In this document: piece by piece, positions 10,318 through 21,900 of the stretch
Position numbering within the stretch: the stretch's first letter is position 1
Layout of the letters: the number at the start of each line of letters is the position of its first letter
DNA from: Pachyseris speciosa
Lineage: Eukaryota; Cnidaria; Anthozoa; Scleractinia; Pachyseridae
Length of the DNA: 64,000 nucleotides
Assembly: GCA_016490735.1 (NCBI GenBank)
Contig: JAEMWC010000615.1
Coordinates: 418,501-482,500 of the forward strand
Reading direction: 5' to 3'
Position numbers and translations under genes: made by a program
The notes under the pieces: model-generated
Databases searched by the model: none
The model's input: the letters and a program-made list of their open reading frames with translations, nothing else
Told to the model about the DNA's origin: nothing

Positions 10318-10632
10318 GTGTTTTGGCTCAGGTTCAGTGGAAGGTTTCAAATTACACACTCTGCAAACAAACTTTTGGTGGAAAACTATAAGCCTATTTC
10401 TGTGCTGCCAGTACTAAGTAAAGTTTTGGAAGGCGTGGTACACACACAAACGAGTGCTCATTTAGATCACTTAGGCTTGTTCTACAAACATCACCACGGA
10501 TTTAGGCGTGGTCGTAACACGGTACATGCGGTGGGCCAATGGAATAATCTTGTACTTCATGCCATTGACGGAGGAAAAGTCACTGGTATGCTATTTCTCG
10601 ATATATCCAAGGCGAGTAGTATATCATGTTAA
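10318..10632 (+). pseudogene. LINE reverse transcriptase fragment (fingers to motif A)
   Basis: The frame holds ENYKPISVLPVLSKVLE, a QHGFR-like segment (HHHGFRRGRNT), and motif A as LFLDISKA followed by an abrupt end near 10,630. These are the N-terminal RT blocks of a non-LTR element. The catalytic YxDD region is missing. It is a short, double-truncated piece unrelated in position to the full LINE at 2-6 kb. Confidence 0.75.
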
Positions 10633-11264
10633 TAATTAAGCCCAGTCTTGGATAAGGGGATTAGGTAAATCATTAGTATTCAAACTGCCAAGATGGATTA
10701 GGTTAAATGTCTTCCTGCATACTAATAAGTGGATAGGCATACTAATGAGCGTCACTCAAGTACAATAGCAACACTAAACCTACCCAAAAAAGCCCACTGT
10801 TCGTCAACACGGATTGGTCAGTCAAGAATCTATTATGTGCTCGAAATAAACGCGTGCCCTCTGTTGGTTGCGTCACTTTTGCAATTCGTTTGCTGGGATA
10901 ACTTTTCTCCGGGATTTTTAGCTCAAGAAGTTTATCGACCATTACTGGTAAATTGGCTTGCTCAACTGTTAACGATTTCTAAGTTGCTTTGAACGCTTGT
11001 GTATCTGTCTCTCTTGCTTTCCGCTTCATTAGTTATTAGCTAATTATGCAAACATGCAGTTCCCTACATAGGATCTATTTTGAGGGGTTAAAATGCTAAG
11101 GCCAAATTTTATAGATTTATTCATTTAATAAGGGGTGAAATCTCGAACAAAAAGTCCTTTTGAACTTCAAAAGGAACATTTCGTTCCCATTTTAACTTTG
11201 CGCAAGGTACTTCAGTTTAAGTTTCAGTTTAAGTTTCAGTTTATTTTTGCCACTTATTGTTATT
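10633..11264. other. Intergenic or intronic sequence
   Basis: AT-rich, with a triple repeat of agtttcagttta near 11,215-11,245 just before the TTAA element. No gene recognised. Confidence 0.5.
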
Positions 11265-11268
11265 TTAA

Positions 11269-12736
11269 GGACGGTGCCTCCTATTGCTAGTGCGCATTCG
11301 TTCTGCGCACCACGCAACCATGTTATCTTGCGCGATTACTCGCGCGATTTCCTCAGAAGATTGTTTGTTTTGATGGTTATCGTATTTTTTGTAAGCTCTT
11401 GATTTAGCGGATAGTTTTACTGGATTGGCAACCGGCTGTCTACACCAAAAACCCGTAAACGAAAGTGTTATTGTGGTGTGTTTTATGAAATGACGCTGAG
11501 TCACGCCGGGAAAAGCAATTGAAGGGAAGTGGCAAATAATATGACTTAAGCTTAATCAAAACTTATCGCTGTATAAACTGATTCAAGGGAATCGCTTAAA
11601 AAAGTCATGTGCTACACATATCGGTTTAATACACAACAAATCCGTTTCGGTTTTATTCTTTTATTTTATTGCTGTTTCAACAATAATAAAAAGAAAGATG
11701 TTTTCACCGAACGTAAGATATGACATAACACGATGTCTTACCTTCGTAACTGATGAAAAGATTGAACTTAATTGGCCTGGATAACGGACTGCGAAAATCA
11801 GAAGCAAGGGATCACGAATACTGGCTCTCAAACTGCGTAGTTTTTATCAATTTCAAAACTCCTTCCAGAAAGATAATACAACCACAAGAAACAACTGCGA
11901 AAGTAATTGACAAAACTACAAAACGTGATCTAACGTACGTGTTAGTCTTCCACTTCGCCAGAGCCTAAAAGGGCAAGTTATACTGGAAAAAAACTTTGAA
12001 ATTTACGCAAAATGCACATCTCAAAACGTCTTCGAATTTCCTCTTAGCATTCAAAGCCATCTTCATTGAAAAAATGTCCTCTAATTCCCGAAGAATCAAG
12101 AAAAATTTTTGTTCCAGCATGTGTCGCCATACCAGATATCCCAGCATGCCCAAGGAAAAGACATGCAAATATTTCACTTACTAGGGAGGGGGTAGAGCAA
12201 AAACTGTCTCAAGCCCCCAAAACAGCGCCTTAAAAGTAGAAAATAACCAGTTTAGCTCTAAAAAACGCACTTTGACCCCCACTTTTTACCTCACAAAACG
12301 AAAGTGGTAAGCCTACTCAACACATGGTAATTTTTTCGTAGTTCGCAAAATATATTTAGCCTGTGTTTTTGCTCAACTAAAAGGGAGCAGTCAGAGCCAA
12401 AAAATGCCTCCAATGCAATGATTTTGTAATAAATACCACATAAAAAGTAGTTTTTATATCACCAGTTGCTATGTGTTCCAAGGCTTGTGGTTTGTTGTTG
12501 CCTTGGTATATGTAAACAGGAATTCAAAGGAAATGTTCAGAGAAATATTTCTTCTTTTCTTTTTTGCGAAAAAAATACTTAGTCTCTATTTTTTGCAGCT
12601 TTGAACTTAATTATCTCTGGAAAATGCACGGTTACCCCCAATTTTCTATTCAATTTTCGTTAGCCCTTACCAACATCTACATTTTAGCATAGTGATAATC
12701 CGCGAAAAAATATCTTCGTATTAGGAGGCACCGTCC
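11269..12736. mobile_element. Non-autonomous TTAA-type DNA transposon (1468 bp)
   Basis: The 15-bp terminal inverted repeats GGACGGTGCCTCCTA are exact at both ends (11,269-11,283 and 12,722-12,736). Each is flanked by TTAA (11,265-11,268 and 12,737-12,740), the target duplication used by Kolobok and piggyBac elements. The interior is AT-rich, with short frames only (for example 11,753-11,968 forward) that I do not recognise, and no DDE transposase is apparent. It is therefore most likely mobilised in trans. Which of the two superfamilies it belongs to cannot be settled from the ends alone. Confidence 0.85.
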
Positions 12737-12740
12737 TTAA

Positions 12741-13108
12741 ATTACAAAATAAATATATATTAAACTACTTGAGATATTAAATGATCACTTGCTCTCATTA
12801 CGTACGTATTTATTTAAAGAGTATATACGAACTATGAGGACTGTTCCAAAAACACTCGAAATATTCATGAGAAGATTGTTGTTACTTTGTTCAAAAGCAA
12901 TTGCAAGTGTGATTGAAATCTTGAGGTATTAACTTCTTGCGCATTTCAAGGACTGAAAAGAACATTCAAAATGAAACCCCGTTTTCTGGACTGGTTATAC
13001 GTCACGTGCACCGAAAGGCAGTGAATTATAATAATTTGATCCATAGCTTAAAAAGTACACGTTATTGAATAAAACTGCAATTTTTTGTCCAAGTTTTCGT
13101 CGAGAATA
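12741..13108. other. AT-rich intronic sequence
   Basis: No gene, repeat boundary or strong motif seen between the TTAA element and the next MITE. Confidence 0.5.
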
Positions 13109-13278
13109 TAGACCCTATGCAAAAATGGACGCCGTTTAAATATTCTTTTGTGTATATTGAAATTGGCGTTCGAGATAACACATTCCTTTGAATTTAGTCC
13201 CAAGATCGAGGCTAGTTGGGGCTGTTTGAATATACACAAAAGGATATTTAAATAGCGGCCATTTTTGCATAGGGTCTA
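13109..13278. mobile_element. Fold-back MITE with ~50-bp inverted repeats
   Basis: The left arm (starting agaccctatgcaaaaatgg) and right arm (ending ccatttttgcatagggtct) are inverted copies with few mismatches, enclosing a roughly 60-bp loop. TA lies at both outer edges, which would fit a Tc1/mariner-type target duplication. No coding capacity. Confidence 0.75.
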
Positions 13279-13396
13279 TGAAGGAAGGAAGCAAGCAAAC
13301 AAGCAAGCAAGGGAGGCGGAAAGGAAGAGAGGAAGTAGGGAGGAAGCAAGAAACGAAAGAAAGAAGAAATGAAGACGAAAGATGCAAGATAGACGC
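13279..13396. repeat. Purine-rich simple sequence (GGAA/CAAG/GAAA)
   Basis: Long run of aggaagg, aagcaagcaa, ggaagagagg and gaaagaaag units with almost no pyrimidines on the forward strand. Confidence 0.85.
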
Positions 13397-13446
13397 TGAA
13401 GTCATTGTTAAATCATTAACGGCGTGTTATAAAAAATAAAGCATAC

Positions 13447-13764
13447 CCAGACTGTCGGCAAACCAAAGCCGCCCCAGAACATACTCTGTACATCAGTGGT
13501 TAGGACTCTCGGAGTAATAACTGCCCATTTTGTGAACGTTTTTACTTCAGCGCAGGTGACCCCAACTGGAACTATTTTAGGCGTTAGATCCTGCAAATTG
13601 ATTGTGCAGTTATCCGTATTCATCATGCGAAACCCCTTTGGTAGAAAAAATCTCACATGAAGACCGTCTGTCGCCTGTATTCTAACAGGTATCGTCGGAG
13701 CCAGTGTAATGTTCTTGTAGTAGGGCTCTTTACATTCCTCTATGATGAGAGTAGAAGGGGATAC
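13447..13764 (-). CDS. Host gene exon (secreted cysteine-bearing protein, VWDE-like)
   Basis: An acceptor (aatttacag) and donor (TGG|gtatgc) bound exactly 106 codons in phase 0. The residues include VSPSTLIIEECKEPYY, a DGLHVRFFLPKGFRM strand-rich stretch, an N-glycosylation-like DNCTINL, and VGVTCAEVKTF. The exon joins in phase to the exon ending at 43,805 across a roughly 30-kb intron. The pattern resembles large extracellular cnidarian proteins carrying von Willebrand D and EGF-like parts, a resemblance from memory and not a search. The open frame, correct splice sites and matching phases make this a working exon, unlike the decayed transposon genes around it. Confidence 0.65.
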
Positions 13765-13864
13765 CTGTAAATTAAAAACAAATACCTTCATTTAATATAA
13801 ATCTACTAGCGTTCTATCACGAATGCCGTTCTCTGTTTGGCTACGCTACTCGCTATCTATTTAA

Positions 13865-14048
13865 ACAATAGAGTGTTTCTGTCGAGGAACTATCGGCTGA
13901 TAGTTGCCCCGCGGGAATTTGATGTTCTTAAAACAAATATTTGCCCGAGAAGCGAAGCTTCGAGCACAAATATGCTAGTTTTCAGAACATCAAATGTCCA
14001 AGGGGCAACTATCAGACCGATAGTTCCGAGACATAAACACTCTATTGT
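13865..14048. mobile_element. Fold-back MITE
   Basis: The outer arms acaatagagtgtttctgtc / gagacataaacactctattgt pair, as do longer inner arms around ctatcgg, gatagttgcccc, gcgggaatttgatgttct and a central tgcccgagaagcgaagcttcgagca hairpin. Almost the whole 184 bp is self-complementary. Confidence 0.8.
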
Positions 14049-14246
14049 CTTTATTGTTCACCACTAAATTTTCTTCCGCGCGCCACTTCAAAAACTTCAA
14101 AAAAACAACGCGCCACAAAAAAAACAACACTTCAAAAACACTTCAAAACGCTTGTTTAGTAGCGAAAATTTTTCACGGACGACTACTATCCATCCGGGTA
14201 TTTTTCTCGGACGGGCACTATGGGCTGATAGTGTCTCCGATAGTCT

Positions 14247-14293
14247 CGCGATAGTGTTCATCCGCGGAGGCTCCGCGGATGAACACTATCGCG
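14247..14293. repeat. Perfect 22-bp-arm palindrome
   Basis: Arms CGCGATAGTGTTCATCCGCG and their exact complement surround a three-base ggc loop (plus two paired bases). It lies in a stretch with further copies of the gatagt motif shared with the MITE at 13,865-14,048, so it may be a decayed relative. Confidence 0.85.
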
Positions 14294-14478
14294 TCACGTG
14301 ATCAGTTTAAACCAATAAGAATCGGAGAAAATTTAGTGGTGAACTATAATCTGTGATAGATAGTCAGTAGCGATTGTCAACGAAATGGCGCCCGCTTCTT
14401 CGGGTTTTCGAAGTGTCTGCGAGGAGGAATTAGATAATTTACTTGTTTAGTTTTGAACCACTAGTAGATTTATGCTAA

Positions 14479-14570
14479 AACAATCAGATTATTCGCTCTC
14501 GATTTCTATGCGTGATAGCAGATCATCAGCAATCACGCGATAGAAATCTCGAGCTCATAATCTAATTGTT
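14479..14570. mobile_element. Short fold-back element (92 bp)
   Basis: Ends aacaatcagattatt / ataatctaattgtt, and inner tcgatttctatgcgtgat / aatcacgcgatagaaatctcga, are inverted copies. The element is nearly all stem with a small loop. Confidence 0.75.
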
Positions 14571-14879
14571 AAATTTACCTACGAAACAAACTGCTTGGAA
14601 GTTTAGGTCCGAAACTTTCTTAAAGCTAGCTGATGCTTGCAAGACGTAAAGGAGGCATCGTTTTTTAGGTGGATTCTTATTGACGTGAAACGTAGAATAC
14701 CATGATTGTCATTAATGTCACATGGACGTTCCGATCTGTTCAGAGGCTTGATCAAGCAACATTAATGGTAGGTAGTAACTTTAATTCAACTCGGGTTGAT
14801 GAGGCTGATTAGGCCCCTAGAAATACATGCTAATATGAGGAGAAAAGTATAAAAATATCAAAGATTACATGATCAATTA

Positions 14880-15190
14880 ATGACTAACATTCTATCTATA
14901 TCAATAAATATATTAAAACATCATAGTAAACTGTACATTTCAAATGTAACTCTCTTGTCGTCTGGTAAAGAATTCCACTCTCTGGCACCAATAAAAGTTG
15001 TAGATTTTAAGCCAAAGTTTATAGTTTTCTTACGTGGGACGGCGAGTTTGTTGGTGCCTCTCAAGCGCTTCACATTATTACGTACGCATATCCGTACGTA
15101 CGTATATCCCGGTAACATACCGTTTACAGCTTTAAAAATTTATATGGCAATGTCCTGTAGGCAACTATTGGACAAAGTTAAGCCGTAGTC
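14880..15190 (-). pseudogene. LINE reverse transcriptase C-terminal fragment
   Basis: The reverse frame encodes RLRGTNKLAVPRKKT, then a GAREWNSLPDD block that is typical of the very end of L2/CR1-type LINE ORF2 proteins. Upstream of it, the DYGLTLSNSCLQDIAI region (15,190-15,130) is also recognisable. No catalytic part is present. Distinct from the similar end fragment at 19.6 kb. Confidence 0.7.
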
Positions 15191-15198
15191 ATCATCCC

Positions 15199-17048
15199 AT
15201 GAAGTGGCACCCGTTCGCTCTAGACACACCTTTGGGCTCTAACATTAACTCATTTCTGTCTGGCTCTGTAATTTATGCGTTCTCAGGGGCGCATGCTTTG
15301 AAAACCTGCAACTTTCACAAATCCCGGACTGTGGTTGAAATTAGCCAATGTGATAGCCAAATGCTTAGTTGTTTAGACGTTACCACCCCCAAAATCCCAA
15401 TTTTCATAGAATATGACCGTTTATTCTGTTGCAAACCAAAAATTGGCTTTCAACGCCCTCGGACAACACCAAAAAGCTGCAACTTTTGTCTTGAACTTTT
15501 AAAGACAAAAAATCCTCTTGAAGCTAAAAGTCTACATTGGCAGTAAACTTAAACTCCTCGTCTTCCAATCAGTTTCACATTTTTCTGCTCACTTCTTTCG
15601 CGCGAAGTGGATAACGTTATTTGATTACCGTTCCTCCTACCGTCTGTAATTTTCGCGTTTGTGACCCAAAGGAATTCTGGGATATTCTTCGATAGCAGCC
15701 GCATAGCAGTCCGCCAATTTCCATTTCAGATATTTCTTATAAGTGTCGAGCCACCCGGTCCTGCTGACAAAATACTGCTCCGATTGCATTATTTACAAGT
15801 CAAAACTTGCCAGAATTGCCATGTCAAGTCCCGGAATCCACTCACAGAACGACTAAAGACACAACTTCACTCCGTGAATTGCCACCACTTGCTCGAAAAC
15901 TTTAAGCGGCTCACTTGGTGTGAAATTGCTTCTCACCTTTGTTTTCTTTCAAAGGATTGCCTCTATCCATCAACCCAGCTTTATGATGCTAGGCAGGGGG
16001 CTTCTGAGGTGGAAAATGGCTCGAAAAACACACTTATAAATCAAATAAGTAACGAATTGTAGCTGCAGTAATCGTTTAGAAATAAACGACACTGGCTAGC
16101 GTGACAAGCGTGACATGAAAGATAGAGCCTTCGATGTTGTGGACCAACGAAATCTCCGTGGTAACCCCTCATATGGAATAACCAGATCGACTTCACCTCA
16201 ACCCCTCGAAAATTACAGAAAAACACGTACAAAATGACGGACAGAAATGAGCTAAGCCTTTCCAGCTTATGCTAATCAGATTACATACGGGTTGTAGAGG
16301 CGCACCTTTGAAGAAATTGATAGCTTGTTCTTTAGCCTGGCGGTCAAATGCTTTGAACGTCTTGTACTTATTGTGCTTGAGCTGTGAATTTAAGACGGTA
16401 TTTTTTCTGCATGCTTGTCTACTTACCTTCAGACTGTGTTGACAGATTTTGTCGCCACATTTCCAATCGTTTCGTGGACACAAAAAGTGGAAGGAGGATT
16501 TTGTCACCATTATTATCAAAACAAAGCCCGCTTTTATGCAGAAAAGCAGGGGGAAAGCGGTTCCCCTAAACGTTCCACCATTATTCCCCTTCTCCGCAGC
16601 TGTGAAATCAAAGCAAGTTGCTAAAAGGAAGTTCTCACTTCTGTGCACACGTCCGTACCGGCACTCAATCCATCAAATAAATCGACTTTCTCAGCCTCTT
16701 CATCCAGCGAAAGTCGGGTATCTACGGTCCTAGAAGCCGATTACAAGAAGCTGGAAGAAACACTTAACGACCTTCGGAATCTAATTTCATCGAAGGCAGA
16801 TATGCAAATGACAAAAGCTAAAAATACCGCGCTCGATTGCACTCAGCTAAAAATAGAGGATATATAGCGCCCTTTGAAACGATTTGAACAAGCTGAAAGA
16901 TTAACTTGATGCTGGAAGAGTGCTACACCACAGTCAGAACCTCAGAAAATGAACGTCACAGTTTGATCACTACAGTAAAGTTAATCAACGACTACGAGGC
17001 AAGAGCCACTCATCATGCTGACAGCTCAACATAAACTGATGGTGCCTC
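15199..17048. other. Stretch with long open frames but no recognised gene
   Basis: Forward frames at 15,199-15,546, 15,661-16,062 and 16,643-16,867, and a reverse frame at 16,193-16,648, are open for 70-150 codons. The 16,643-16,867 frame has a Ser-rich leader and a heptad-like LEADYKKLEETLNDLRNL stretch that could be a coiled coil from a decayed retroelement ORF1 or an unknown gene. None carries splice sites or motifs that let me name it. Confidence 0.4.
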
Positions 17049-17051
17049 TTC

Positions 17052-17107
17052 AGCCCGGTTTACACGACAAGTTTTTGGGCCCGGCACTCCTAAATTTCGG
17101 CTAGGGC
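17052..17107 (+). repeat. Left terminal inverted repeat of the Harbinger element
   Basis: Begins agcccggtttacacgacaag and matches the complement of 23,250-23,305 with few mismatches. Confidence 0.8.
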
Positions 17108-17295
17108 CAATTTTTTTGGCCCGCTACTGTCCCATTTACACGACACAATTTTCCTGGATAAGGGCGAGCCCGGTTTTGTGGTTAGGCACTCCGGAAACGG
17201 AAAACGGCACCGTGAATGTCCGAGCAAGTCGATGCTGGTGTCATCGGCTTAACTACTTTTGGGCAGATTCTTCATGTACGCCAGGCGTTTTCAAG

Positions 17296-18463
17296 ATGGC
17301 GGACGTCAACATAGCATGTGCTATTTTGCGAACAGATGTGTTATCAGGAAAGAAGCCAACTCCTTTTATTCTTATTGTGCTCATCTCAAAAGGCGCAGGT
17401 TGTTTTTCGTTCAGGCAGTTTTAGCAGTACCCAAGAACCAACACCTGGTTTGAGATAGTAAAAGAATCTTACAGTGAGGAACTGTGGTATGAAAATTTCC
17501 GAGTTACCAAGGAAACGTTCTCGTTCATCTTAAATGAAATTCGTGGGGATATATCTCGTAAGGATACAGCTATGCGAAATGCTGTCTCTGCTGAACGCCG
17601 ATTTGCTTTAACCCTCTACTACTTGGCATCAACAGCAGAATTCAGAACAATTGCACATCGCTTTGGTTTTTCAACTTCATTTGTATGCATCTGCGTCAAA
17701 GAGGTTTCCGAGGTCATAAATCGAAAGTTGCCCAGAGTAATAAACTTTTCCCAGGGTGATGATCTAGTCCAAGTAATAGACGGTTATGAGGAAAGATGGG
17801 GGATACCAATGTGTGCCGGGGCCAATAACGGCACACGTATTGCTATTATCGCTCCTAAAGAATGTCAAGCTGACTACGTCAATAGAAAAGGATTCCATAA
17901 CATTATTATGCAAGCTGTTGTGGATTGTAATTATAGATTCAGAGATGTGGTAATTGGATGGCCAGGGAGTGTACATGACGCCCGGGTATTGTGCAATTCG
18001 TCCATTTACAAGAAGGGCAAAGAAAACAAACTTTTTCCATGGATTCAGACTAAACAAATCAGAGATCAGGACATACACCCTTTTCTTATTGGAGATCCTG
18101 CTTATCCTTTTATATCTTGGCTGATGAAGCCTTACCCAGACAACAGCAGCACACCCAGGATTGAACGTGTTTTTAATTATTGTCTGAGTCGTGCAAGGAT
18201 GACTGTCGAAGACATGTTTGGACGATGGAAAGGCAGGTTTTCTCGTTTTTTCGAAACGTGTAGATATGGCTGTGACCTCACTTATTCCCCTCACAAAAGC
18301 ATCCTGCATCCTTCACAACTTGTGTGAAATACAAAATAACAACTTTCTTCCTGAGTGGGAAGAAGTAAATTCCTCTTCGCAAGAACCAGTTGTGCATGAA
18401 GACCATGATATAGAAAGAAGAGATGCTGAGGATGTCCGTGGGACCTTGGCAGAATATTTTTAG
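17296..18463 (+). pseudogene. HARBI1-like DDE nuclease (PIF/Harbinger transposase)
   Basis: The ATG at 17,296 opens a product of normal family length (about 385 codons), with frameshifts near 17,310-17,400, at about 17,445 and at about 18,240. Visible parts are a Cys/Arg-rich N-terminus, a WYENFRVTKETF block, and a helix-turn-helix-like FRTIAHRFGFSTSFV near 17,640. The nuclease core follows: GANNGTRI near 17,820, HDARVL near 17,978 and RMTVEDMFGRWKGRF near 18,198. The family uses an Asp-Asp-Glu triad. Here the first Asp position reads Asn (NNGT instead of DGT), while the second Asp and the Glu remain. With the frameshifts this makes it inactive. Confidence 0.85.
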
Positions 18464-18935
18464 CCCAACAAGCATGTTAACATTTTTGCACTAGTTAGAA
18501 CTGTCGTTACTGCGACATACATTCCTTCTTTAGCATTTACTTGAGGCCCCTGAAGTACTGTACATTAGTTTACTACATGTATAATGATCCAGAAAAATAG
18601 CAAGATTGTTGATTGTAAGAACATGAATACTCAGCAGTAGACTGTACCTTTCTGTTCAAGTTTTGATAATAGTGAGTGACACAATGAATAATAGTCATTA
18701 ACTACAATACAATCTTGCAGTTTATTTCTACAAACACACTCACTGTACAAGGCGCTGTGCGGCAAAGCTAGCCTTTCATTAAAGAACAAGCAACATAACT
18801 TGAACGGAAAAATTAATGATGAAATATCTCTTCATCTGATCTTTGAAAGGGAACCAGACATCTTTACAACACTCACTTTCAAACAAAACTTTGAAGGCTT
18901 TGCATGCCGGGTAGCTCAAAAGCCAATTTACTGTT

Positions 18936-21900
18936 TTAATAATACAAACATAATTTAAAATATGAAGTAGAATGATCCAATGAAGCATTGGTGTTGCTAC
19001 TGGAATGGCTTCCATAGAAACTTGTGGAGGAAAAGTTTGCATTAACAGGAAGGTTGAAATCATAAGTTACATGTAGGTTTGGAGGGGAGGCTTCAATATG
19101 AGGTCCTGGTACATAACCCATCATCATCTGAAGCATCTTCATCTCGTGTTCACGTTCTTCCCGTCTTCTTTGGTTTTCCAAGATGCTTTGCTGTAATCTA
19201 AATTCGTGCTCCTTTTGAAGTTTTGTTTCCTCCCACTGCTGAAGTCTGCAAAAAAAGTCAAACACTCCATTATTAAATAAACTGTAATTGAGCAAGTTAC
19301 CTTGTCAAACACATGCGGCACCTACCCTCCCCTATCCCAACATTAACACTAACTTTTTAACTTATCATACATACATACATACATACATACATACATACAT
19401 ACATACATACATACATAAACTTTATTTTCTCTCGAATTTCAGTGTAGCTTGCAAGAGCTAATATCTTCGAGAAAACATAAAAAGAAAGTATATCTACACA
19501 AAACAACTAAAATACACAGTATTTACAAGTATATATTACATATCATCAGAAATTTAAGCAGCAAAAGTGAAAATAAGCGAAAGCGATTACACAAAGATAC
19601 GGCCCTGGATTTCCCTCTTAAAATCAGTAAATGCACTTATACGGATAGAGTTAGGCAGAGTATTCCATAGCTTAGGTGAGAAGAAAGAAAACGAATTAAG
19701 GCCATAACTAGTTGTTCTAGGTTTTCTAAGTGACAGTATGTTATCACCGCGAAGATTATAAGAAGAGGTCCGAAGTGAAAACATATCTTTCATATAAGCC
19801 AGAAAATGAGTGAAAAACAGGCTCTTATATAATAATATAAGGAGTTTCTGAACGCGCTTATTGCATAAGGAATTAGTGTTGACTCTAGTGAGAAGGCTAT
19901 CATATGGAGACAAGAAATCCCCAAGAATAAGTCTAAGTATTCTCTTGTTTAGCAGGAACTTTTGGGGTTAGGAGAGGGGTAGGTGCACAGTTGCCCAGAT
20001 ACTGACATAAAATCTCATAGTTCCAATACATGTATGATGTCTTTCATCCTCACCTCAATTACCCTGATCTAAGGACTTGAGTATTGTAACTCACTCTAAA
20101 ATTAAGTCACATTACCTGCTAAAATCAGAACTTGAGGCATCCTGGAATTTCTGAAACAGAACATCCAATGACTTTTCCACATTACTTTTCCTTTTTCTCT
20201 TTGTTGTGGTGGCAGCTGTTTTGTTTTCTTTTGGAGGTAAAATGTCTTTGCCATCATTTGCACTGGTATGGTCACCAGTCTTGCCATTTTCTGCTTCCCT
20301 ATTCTTATCGAGACCATCAACAGTGGTATGGTCACCAGTCATGCCATGTTCTACTTCTCTATTCTTATCGAGACCTGCAACAGTGGTATGGTCACCAGTC
20401 TTGCCATTTTCTACTTCCCTAGTTTTATCAAAACCTGCAATGAGTAATACAATCCAGTGGTGCTTACAATAATTTTGGACCCACTGAAACAGTTTTTTGA
20501 ATAGGACATTAATATTATGTCCTATTTAAAAAACTGTTTCAGTGGGTCCAAACACTTGCAGGAGAATTTGTTGTTTGGTCATGGAAAGTTAGTGCAAATT
20601 CCTGTGTTAACATGAGATTGTTAGTGCAATTTTTGTTGAATAGAGACGAACACATTTTTTCTATGCCTGAAATAAGGCCACTGAAAAGTTAATTGGTACT
20701 CGTTTACTCCAAGAGATCCCCTAAAATTCGAACTAATTAGCGGTAATAACTAATAAATATATCAATAACATGTATAATGATAATGTTGACAACATTATAG
20801 ACTTTGCTCCAGGAATGCTTTTCACTTGGAATTTAACATAGCAATTTATATTGTTGAACAGCTGTTAATTAATTTACTCTCTGCAAGCAGAGAATTTTAC
20901 TTGCCCACACAAGGATCAAGTTTACAGATATTGACATGTTAGACTCTGCCAATGATATTGCAAAAATCTTTGTGTTCACTCATTACTATTTTGTTTCTGA
21001 TAATAAGGAAGAGGAAAATCAATCAGTTTTTTGTTTCATAAAAAAAATTAGAAGTAAAATTAATTTTAATTTAAAAGCAATTTTAATGGTTAATTACATT
21101 ATTCTGGAAGACACTTAAATTAGAGCAGAAGCATGACTTACTTTCCAGTATGTCATCTGAGTTCCTGACATCACAGACACAATTTGGGCACACAAATTCA
21201 TCGTCATCAGAATAAACTTTGATCACCCCACAGTGAGCACATGAACTCCAGCTGTTTGTATAATTTGCTCATAGTTGCACGTTTCACATTTCCTAAGATA
21301 TGTTTCCCCTTGCCCATACTTTTGTGTGAGTTCTGCCTCAACATCTGTAATGAAATATACTGTGATCAACACTATGCATCGTTTCTGGAGTGTGGAATAA
21401 AATATACATGCAGTGAGATGGTTATTACATCTGAGTGCTCTGACCTATTCTCCGTCAACTGCAACATGGCAAGTTTCATACTTAAAGGCACCTAAAACGT
21501 TTCCTTCAATCCTGGATATTTCTTTACAGATCACTAGTCTGAAAAACAGAGTTCTACCCTCCCTATATTTCTATCCTTTCTGCAAGTCACAACTAAACAG
21601 CATCACTTATCGAGCATCTTCAGGCAGTGTACTAATTAATTAGAATACCTCACAAATTAATGAGACTAGGTAAGCTGAAAGCCACTCATTGAACACAATG
21701 GCCAGTTGGTAGATTTACAATTTCATTGCTTATTTTATTCATGTGGATATTCGGTCCTTAGTATTAGCTATGCCATGCACATGGCGACAGTGACCAATAA
21801 GTGGCTTTCAACTTACCTAGACACATTAATATTATTTGTGAGGTATTCTTGTCACTCCAAGCTGCATCCCACAAGTTTAACATCTTCAATGTACTAATTT

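Noticed and set aside
13279..13396. A regulatory purine tract
   Set aside because: Simple-sequence expansion explains it, and nothing ties it to a promoter.
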